Positions 19,201-23,547 of a stretch of 23,547 nucleotides of DNA are shown here, one piece after another. Every line of letters starts with the position of its first letter. Positions within the stretch are counted from its first letter, which is position 1. A model generated the notes under the pieces. It was given only the letters and a program-made list of their open reading frames with translations. It searched no databases and was not told the DNA's origin. Origin of the DNA: Hypsibius dujardini (lineage: Eukaryota; Tardigrada; Eutardigrada; Parachela; Hypsibiidae); contig LRSR01009336.1 of NCBI GenBank assembly GCA_001579985.1, positions 1 through 23,547 of the forward strand. Direction: 5' to 3'. Made by a program: the position numbers and the translations under genes.

Positions 19201-21744
19201 ACATCTTCGGAGGAGAGAGAGACGACCAACCAAGACGAATCACGCAAGACTCACCCGTCAATGAACCACACCGTCACGGAGAAGGCTTGGAAGATGTAAA
19301 ACGGATTGAGGGCCTAAGCACGCGAAAAACGAGAGGGTGAATACAATGGCGGATTTTCAATCAAGACAAACGCAGCGGCATGTCAAGGTCCATTGAGCAG
19401 GCAGACAGACAGACTCACTTCTTTCCACAAGATTTTCCAGACGTGCTCGACTTCGACGCTAATCGAATTCTCGCCAAAGAGACGCCGCCTGGACCGAAAT
19501 AATCGATCGAGATGGTGTAAAAGTGATATATTAGAAGTTGAGAATGAGAAATTCAGTAAATACCGCTTGATTTCCTCCTCCTTGCAGAGGCCTTCCTGCT
19601 CGAGAAAGTACTCGATATCACAGTCATCCCCGAGGCCGGCAATCTTCTCGAAGCCGTGGCAGGCGTCGTTCCACCAGTAGCGCGCGCGGCAGCAATCGAA
19701 TACTTTGATGGAATGAGCGGGAATGAATTTGCCCTGCAAGAGGAAGGAAGCATAGAAACAATTAGTTGATGGATCAGTTTAAATTATAGGCATTTCTGTA
19801 ACAATTAAACCAGTCTAATTAAATCACGTTTAAAAAAACCCATGATTACTATGTCAATTATATTCAACGTCTAAATTATTTAAATAAAACAATTCCAACT
19901 AAATCCAACAAAAAAATTAAACATTAAACCACTTAAAGCAACTATACCAATTAAACTAGTCCGATAAATATTATTCTAACAAGTAAACCAGTCAAAATCA
20001 ATTATACTTCTAATATGATTTTATAACTGCTATTCAAATCTATATTCGATTTTAAAATTATTTTATTTAAATAATCCCAACTAAAAATTATTCCAACTAA
20101 AAAAAAATCAAATAATTTTACCTTTCCGGCCGGTACGATATACGGGGTGGTCTCAGTCAGTTCGAGCAATTTGTCATCAACCGCGCTCTTCCTGCAGGAC
20201 ACAAAATAAAGTGATCCAACTGATGCTACATAGAGGGGGAGGGACCAGAGGGGGAGGGACCAATGTTCAACAAAATGCTTACGACTTCTTGACACTCTTA
20301 AAGGTGAGAATCTCCACTCTGCTGACGAACGTCTGGTAGTATTCGTTCTGCAAAACGACCAAAGGGCATGATTAACCATTCAAACTACTCAACATCACCC
20401 AAGACGCACTACTGTCCGTATCCTTCAGCGTCAACGAAAAATGGTCGGAGATCTCTGAATGGCCGTTACCGGCTGCACTCCATCATTTCGGGTCAACTTC
20501 AATAATTACCCGGTACATAAGCCCGTCTTGCCATACAATATTTTCACGGTTTAAAATTAAAAGTTTAAATAAGACAGCATTAACAAATTTAAGGGGGAAT
20601 TATTAAAAAATACACGTTTCGTAAAAGGATAAATTCTCTGATCTTCCTGCCTAACTTCGCTGAGGAAATCCCTCGTGAGCAGGACTACTCATAAGAGCTA
20701 AAGTAAATGATAAATTCTATAAAATTTGTAACCGCGCACACAGTAATAGTACTAAAACTATCTCAAGCTGCAATCAATCCCAGTGAACAGAAACCAATTA
20801 TCCCAATGATGAAATCAATCAATCAAATAAATCAATAAAGTCTGCAACTTATTACCAATCAGTTGTTCTTGCTCTGGACCCCTACGTTAGAGATTCAAAT
20901 CCTGAGTCATCACACTAATTGATGTTAGGCCACATCTTCTCGGTAAGGCTTTTAGGGTTTTTAATAGTATGAAAGAGTCGATTGGTACAAATACTATTTG
21001 CTATTGCCTAGAGGGAACGTTATGGGCTCATTTTGGGCTATTTCGCCCCTCGCCCCCTCAACTCGGACGTTAGTTTGTTTCTGATTTTGATTTTGATAAA
21101 TGCTAATTTGAACATTTCCCTAACATCTTTTGCAGATAAAAATTTGAAGACTTGTAGAGCAAAAAGAGAATTTGACAGAAAGGATAAGGGTCCGAAAAGG
21201 CCGTTTTCAAGCGGCGAGTTCCCCTTAATCGACAGAGCGCACTCAGTGACGAGAACGTTTTCTCCGATCAGCTACCTTCAATAAAACACAGGTCGCCAGG
21301 TCGAGCGTGCACCGCGAGTACATCATGTAGAGCTGCAATTCGGGCTTCCAGAAGAAGAGGAGCTGCAGAAAGCCCAGGGTGGCGAAGATGAGCGCGGTGG
21401 TGGCGATCGATTTGGCTGTGCTCCTCCGGTAGCCATAAATTTCCTACGCCATATTCGGTTACACTTTACACTTTCACGGAACAGAGACCCGCTGACGCAG
21501 CGAGCCCCCGCTCAAATGATCAAGGGGGGGGGGAGGACGGAAACACATCAACATACCATCTGATCCTAAAAGCAGCAAAGAAATAACATTGAGGAGGACG
21601 GACGGGGAAGGATGGAAAGTGATATTATGCGCATGATGAGGAGGAAGGGAACCTCGCGCCCTCTTACCTCTTCGCCATTGTTGACAAAGTGCTGGCCGGC
21701 GAATTTATACTGATTCGTCGTGGGACTGTGGTTATGCAAGGTTC
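12890..21744 (-). CDS. P5B-type P-type ATPase, ATP13A2/ATP13A3-like (21 exons, N-terminus incomplete)
   Basis: Exons, 5' to 3' on the minus strand: 21744-21668, 21443-21276, 20347-20283, 20191-20122, 19733-19564, 19488-19419, 19313-19255, 19151-19037, 18854-18695, 18618-18457, 18315-18170, 18102-18030, 17875-17748, 17671-17372, 17251-16980, 16662-16287, 16068-15739, 15434-15035, 14741-14569, 13802-13392, 13099-12890. Every junction has GT...AG and matching phase, giving ~1,310 residues. Motifs: IYGYRRS at the N-terminus, [47 protein letters not shown] and [15 protein letters not shown] in helix M4 marks P5B pumps rather than P5A (PPELP). Known P5B members move polyamines out of late endosomes or lysosomes; that this one does so is inferred from family. 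The last ~195 residues are a long Ser/Pro-rich cytosolic tail. The start codon is unresolved: the first exon's frame is also open to an ATG at 21811. Confidence 0.92.
13196..13266. repeat. (CTGT)n microsatellite in ATPase intron
   Basis: A nearly perfect CTGT array of about 12 consecutive units sits between degenerate CTGC and TTGT units. It is the cleanest of the tetranucleotide tracts in this gene and lies about 95 nt from the last exon. Confidence 0.9.
13392..13802 (-). CDS. ATPase exon with last TM helix end and long Ser/Pro-rich tail
   Basis: The acceptor TTCTTAG precedes 13802 and the donor GTAGGT follows 13392. It opens with [12 protein letters not shown], the end of the last membrane helix. 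The rest (about 125 residues) is soluble, with runs of Ser, Pro, Gly and His (for example [10 protein letters not shown]). It is G+C-rich compared with the introns. Phase 0 at both ends and a 411-nt open frame support it as coding. Confidence 0.85.
13803..14568. other. ATPase intron, AT-rich, no tetranucleotide repeat
   Basis: This 766-nt intron is strongly AT-rich from about 14280 to 14520 (ATTTAAA-type words). No coding or mobile element was recognised. Confidence 0.45.
14569..15434 (-). CDS. ATPase C-terminal membrane domain (exons 15434-15035 and 14741-14569)
   Basis: The first exon encodes [20 protein letters not shown] and [11 protein letters not shown], a P5 signature region after M6. 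It also has hydrophobic helices and a luminal loop with NRTEVL and NTS glycosylation sequons. The second encodes [20 protein letters not shown] and a further helix ending LILE. The donor GTATGT at 15034 splits an Asn/Thr junction and phases match. The intron between them is almost entirely GACA repeat. Confidence 0.88.
14805..15030. repeat. Degenerate GACA/CAGA tract filling an ATPase intron
   Basis: Imperfect GACA units (ACAGACAG, AGACAAAC, GGCAGAC) run through nearly all of a 293-nt intron, ending within a few bases of the donor at 15034. The orientation is opposite to the CTGT tract at 13196-13266. Confidence 0.85.
15435..15738. repeat. ATPase intron with GACA tracts and a CTGT/GACA hairpin
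   Basis: The intron contains a CAGACAGT/CAGACAGA tract at ~15510-15565. At ~15613-15667 a CTGTTTGTCTGTCTGTC arm is followed after a few bases by GACAGACAGACCGACAGACA. This is an inverted repeat able to fold on itself. Confidence 0.75.
15739..16068 (-). CDS. ATPase P-domain hinge exon (MCGDGANDC)
   Basis: This 110-codon exon is phase 0 at both ends. It carries [13 protein letters not shown], the invariant GDGxND hinge as [13 protein letters not shown] (15975-15949 for MCGDGANDC), [19 protein letters not shown], the P5-type [13 protein letters not shown] and the first part of helix M5. GDGAND coordinates Mg2+ with the phosphorylated Asp in P-type ATPases. Confidence 0.95.
16120..16262. repeat. 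CTGT-rich tract in ATPase intron
   Basis: Degenerate CTGT units (GTCTGTCTGATTG, TATCTGTCTGTCTACC and others) occupy most of the 218-nt intron between 16069 and 16286. Confidence 0.8.
16287..16662 (-). CDS. ATPase P-domain exon (TGDN)
   Basis: The exon reads [20 protein letters not shown], then MVTGDN (TGDN at 16541-16530) and [11 protein letters not shown], the P5 version of the TGD motif. It then encodes a charged stretch (DMTQEDRKM) into helical sequence ending GLKK. The phase fit (2 in, 0 out) fixes the upstream donor as CG|GTGGGT at 16980. Confidence 0.93.
16663..16979. repeat. ATPase intron with CTGT-like repeats
   Basis: Loose CTGT/CTGATTG units run from about 16735 to 16960 across the intron. 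They are more degenerate than the tract at 13196-13266. ORFs through this stretch are repeat by-products. Confidence 0.6.
16980..17671 (-). CDS. ATPase phosphorylation and nucleotide-binding exons (17671-17372, 17251-16980)
   Basis: The 17671-17372 exon begins [10 protein letters not shown], directly after the phosphorylated Asp and Lys encoded at the end of the previous exon. It continues with [20 protein letters not shown] and FKATGW, typical of the P5 N-domain entry. The 17251-16980 exon has [16 protein letters not shown] and YFCKGAP (KGAP 17143-17132), the ATP-binding KGAPE motif, then VIAMAWKDL. The intron between them carries CTGT units (17280-17358). Confidence 0.95.
17748..18102 (-). 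CDS. ATPase M4 and phosphorylation-site exons (18102-18030, 17875-17748)
   Basis: The first exon ends [10 protein letters not shown] plus one base. The second completes Ala and continues [17 protein letters not shown], giving PPALPAA in M4, the P5B hallmark that lines the transport site. It then reads [12 protein letters not shown] and ends in the catalytic DK (17753-17748), whose TGTLT partner is in the next exon. The intron between the two exons holds a GACA tract (17925-18020). Confidence 0.95.
18170..18854 (-). CDS. ATPase actuator-domain exons (18854-18695, 18618-18457, 18315-18170)
   Basis: The exons carry [13 protein letters not shown] and [13 protein letters not shown] is then split across an intron between 18695 and 18618 (Thr plus first base of Gly, then the rest). 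It is followed by [28 protein letters not shown] and a membrane helix ([10 protein letters not shown] to ALR). TGES is the dephosphorylation loop of P-type ATPases and is intact. The usual Met before LTG (ESMLTGE) is Ser here. Confidence 0.95.
18895..19015. repeat. CTGT/CTGCC tract in ATPase intron
   Basis: Degenerate CTGT and CTGC units (GGTCTGTCTGG, CTGCCTGCCTGCC, GACTGTCTGTCCG) fill much of the 182-nt intron 18855-19036. Confidence 0.75.
19037..19733 (-). CDS. ATPase exons upstream of the actuator domain (19733-19564, 19488-19419, 19313-19255, 19151-19037)
   Basis: In order they encode [19 protein letters not shown] and an acidic loop; [39 protein letters not shown]; and [20 protein letters not shown] followed by [12 protein letters not shown]. 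RxxFGxN and NPFYxFQ are typical of P5 ATPases around M1 and M2. Phases are 0/2, 2/0, 0/2 and 2/0, so all four join in frame. Confidence 0.93.
19734..20121. other. ATPase intron, AT-rich
   Basis: This 388-nt intron is rich in AATTAAA/ATTAAAC words. No repeat array or exon is recognised. Confidence 0.45.
20122..20347 (-). CDS. ATPase N-domain-side exons (20347-20283, 20191-20122)
   Basis: The two short exons encode [21 protein letters not shown] and [20 protein letters not shown], separated by a 91-nt intron with a split Ser codon. They correspond to the variable cytosolic stretch between the first N-terminal membrane region and M1 in P5B pumps. Support comes from splice sites and phase more than from residue conservation. 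Confidence 0.75.
20348..21275. other. Large ATPase intron
   Basis: This 928-nt intron is AT-rich with no recognised element. The plus-strand ORF at 21033-21284 runs into the next ATPase exon and shows no domain; it is not taken as a gene. Confidence 0.45.
21276..21744 (-). CDS. ATPase 5'-most recognised exons (21744-21668, 21443-21276)
   Basis: The 21443-21276 exon encodes [12 protein letters not shown], a hydrophobic stretch ending [13 protein letters not shown] and [12 protein letters not shown]. This is the characteristic N-terminal membrane-associated segment of P5 ATPases (GYR...L..W.P). The 21744-21668 exon ([17 protein letters not shown] to GEE) follows a good acceptor TTCTCCTTCTCCAG and joins in phase 0. 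It could also begin upstream, since the frame is open to ATGs at 21808-21811. No convincing further upstream exon was found. Confidence 0.8.
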
Positions 21745-22458
21745 CTGGAGAAGGAGAAAACACACCATCACATGACCGGTAGGAATAAATTAGTAAACAC
21801 TCATTCATCAATCAATCAAAGCGATTCTTGAAGGGCTAACTTATCTCTGGTATATTGATGTATATTTTTGACGCAGATACAAAACCAACATCATCAAATT
21901 TAATTATTTTTAAAATCCATTTTTAAATAAATTTAAAATAGTATGACAGCCAGAAAAAAATCTTCCTTATTTTTCATCTTTCTTCACATTTTCTTATTTT
22001 GGAAATCCAATTTTTTAAATTGAACTTAAAACAATAAGACGAGCAGGAATAATTGTTTTCATGTCAAATGTTAATTTAACCTTTTCTAAAGGCAATCTAA
22101 TTTAATTCAACACTAGCTAGAACCAGAAACAACATCAGTTTTTTTTCTTTATTATTATATAGGAGCATAAGCAAATCGTCAGTTTTCTGATTTTTAGAAT
22201 CGCGCTTTAAAAAATAAGTAACTTTTACCAAAAACTAAATCTCTTCATTTTATATTTTACTTCAACCCTTTCTAAAAGTCAATGTAATCTACTGTAATAA
22301 AGTACACTGAAAACCAGAAACAAAAATTAATTCTTCTTGAATAAAAGCTTTTTAAATAAACCTGGCCAACTGTAGAAATGAAAAAACACAAGAAAAACAA
22401 AAGGTATTTCATTTCTTAACGAAGTTTAATTTTCCTTACAAAACTAGAAAATTAATAA
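21745..22458. other. AT-rich region upstream of the ATPase exons
   Basis: From about 21840 to 22450 the sequence is strongly AT-rich with many short T and A runs. It is either a 5' intron or promoter-proximal sequence of the ATPase. Nothing coding is recognised. Confidence 0.4.
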
Positions 22459-22845
22459 GGGAACATCCGTTAATGACGTCAGCGACCCGACACTCTCTCC
22501 CCTAACGTCAGTTTTTTAACACCCCGTAGATCTTCAGTTTCTGACGTCAGAAACCAAAGACCCCTTCTATTACAGAGAAAAAACGTGAAATGTATCTTTT
22601 ATTACTCCAAAACAGGCCTATCCTCCACCAGGTCGCTACACAGCCAGTTCGTCAAATCTGAAATGATAGGGATATCCTCGCGCGACACTGATACTAGAGC
22701 ACCGACCTCGTCATCATCCCTCAAGTCTTCGTAGTCTTCCTCCTGGTCTTTCTAAGCCTACTGGTTTCCCCCAAAGCCGACGTCAGGACGCCGGCCTACT
22801 CCCCCACCCATCCAACCAATACTGACATCATTAACGGATGTTCCC
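22459..22845. mobile_element. 387-bp MITE-like DNA transposon (PIF/Harbinger-like ends)
   Basis: The ends are inverted repeats of 24 bp with one mismatch, beginning GGGAACATCCGTTAATGA on both sides. TAA flanks each end (22456-22458 and 22846-22848). A three-base TWA target duplication with G-rich terminal repeats is typical of PIF/Harbinger elements. The interior keeps a short minus-strand coding remnant (22602-22742), so it looks like an internally deleted copy of a larger transposon. The superfamily call is inference from ends and duplication only. Confidence 0.7.
22602..22742 (-). pseudogene. Possible C-terminal remnant of a transposase
   Basis: Inside the element, 46 open codons on the minus strand start EEDYEDLRDDDEV, continue through a hydrophobic patch (IPIISDLTNWLCSDLV) and end VLE followed by TAA. 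An AATAAA overlaps just after the stop. An AG immediately precedes the first codon (CCAG|GAG), so it may be a last exon. An acidic C-terminus is common in transposases, but no catalytic residues are present to prove the family. Confidence 0.35.
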
Positions 22846-23547
22846 TAATCTAAATTTACTTGAGTCAATAATGAACTAAAAAAACAAAATAACTTCTGGC
22901 ATTTCAGGTTGTGGGCGGCGCAAAATATTGTTCGCTCTATAAATCAATCAATCGTGTTAAAGGCTAATGACCCGAAAACAAATCTCCCACATTGTAAATT
23001 TTTCACAGACACACATACCATATGCATTAGTAGTGCCATCAGGACCTTCCATTAAGCCCCACCAGCACAGTGGTGGCTAAACAGCGCGGTGTGAAAGTAC
23101 TTGTCCTGCTATTGATGTTGTCCTTTCCTTCCCTCAGGAGAATGATAATATTCCTGCAATAAAGCAATTACATTTGACGCCGTTTTCAACTCCACTAGTT
23201 CATAGGTTCACTTAAGTATCGTTCATAAATTTCCGGCTCCTTCTAATGTCACAGCTTTACTAGGTGTGCTTCGATGCCGACAAAAAAGACTGATAAAACG
23301 TAAACAAAAGGGCCACGCAGCAATGTCTCGCACATCGACGCCGCGACTGAATGATCTTTCACGCACAACCTGGAATGACGATTTGGACTTTTGTGACTCA
23401 ATCATACAATCACCGAGCCCGCTTTTGATAAGTCATTGTCACACGTCATTTCCGTAGCTAGTCGTTGCGTATCCCGATCAACACTTAAGCGTATTGCTCA
23501 GAAGTAAATAACTTTGAGTTTATTTTAAAAATTGAAAGGCAGCCGAC
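22846..23547. other. Terminal spacer with no confirmed gene
   Basis: Two overlapping small ORFs lie at 23223-23405 (minus) and 23266-23457 (plus). Neither shows a domain or a convincing splice connection to the ATPase, so neither is annotated as a gene. The remainder is AT-rich. Confidence 0.4.

Noticed and set aside
23223-23457. Overlapping ORFs of 60 codons (minus) and 63 codons (plus) near the window end
   Set aside because: Neither has a recognisable domain. The minus one could not be joined to the ATPase in the required phase with a good donor, and the plus one has no visible downstream exon.

Overview
This is a eukaryotic window. Coding sequence comes in short exons with GT-AG boundaries and matching phases, and the introns and spacers are AT-rich, repeat-laden and mobile-element-bearing. 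The gene types (a receptor guanylyl-cyclase-like ectodomain, a P5B ATPase) and the style (tiny exons, CTGT/GACA tetranucleotide tracts in many introns) suggest an invertebrate, most likely a parasitic flatworm. That assignment is inference; no marker gene fixes the taxon.

Layout: (1) 659-3025, minus strand: an uninterrupted ORF for a kinase-domain protein with an unrecognised ~450-residue C-terminal half. (2) 4808-11735, plus strand: eleven exons, reconstructed by frame and splice phase, encoding an ANF-receptor type ligand-binding ectodomain, the cysteine-containing juxtamembrane motif of receptor guanylyl cyclases, one transmembrane helix and a short cytosolic tail. No kinase-homology or cyclase domain is visible after it. 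Its introns hold two copies of a fold-back repeat family (6144-6440, 9171-9649) and a large degenerate inverted repeat (about 7040-8515). (3) 12890-21744, minus strand, convergent with the receptor: 21 exons of a P5B-type P-type ATPase (ATP13A2/3-like, polyamine-transporter family). All catalytic motifs are present and the C-terminal tail is unusually long; the extreme N-terminus is unresolved. (4) 21745-23547: AT-rich upstream region with a 387-bp MITE-like element (22459-22845) that has 24-bp terminal inverted repeats, a TAA target duplication and a small transposase-like coding remnant.

The three genes share no obvious pathway. The receptor and the ATPase are tail-to-tail, with candidate poly(A) signals for the two strands only about 20 bp apart (12392-12426). 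The most notable points are the receptor that appears to end without its cyclase half, the single-exon kinase with altered HRD and DFG motifs, and tetranucleotide repeats in about half of the ATPase introns.
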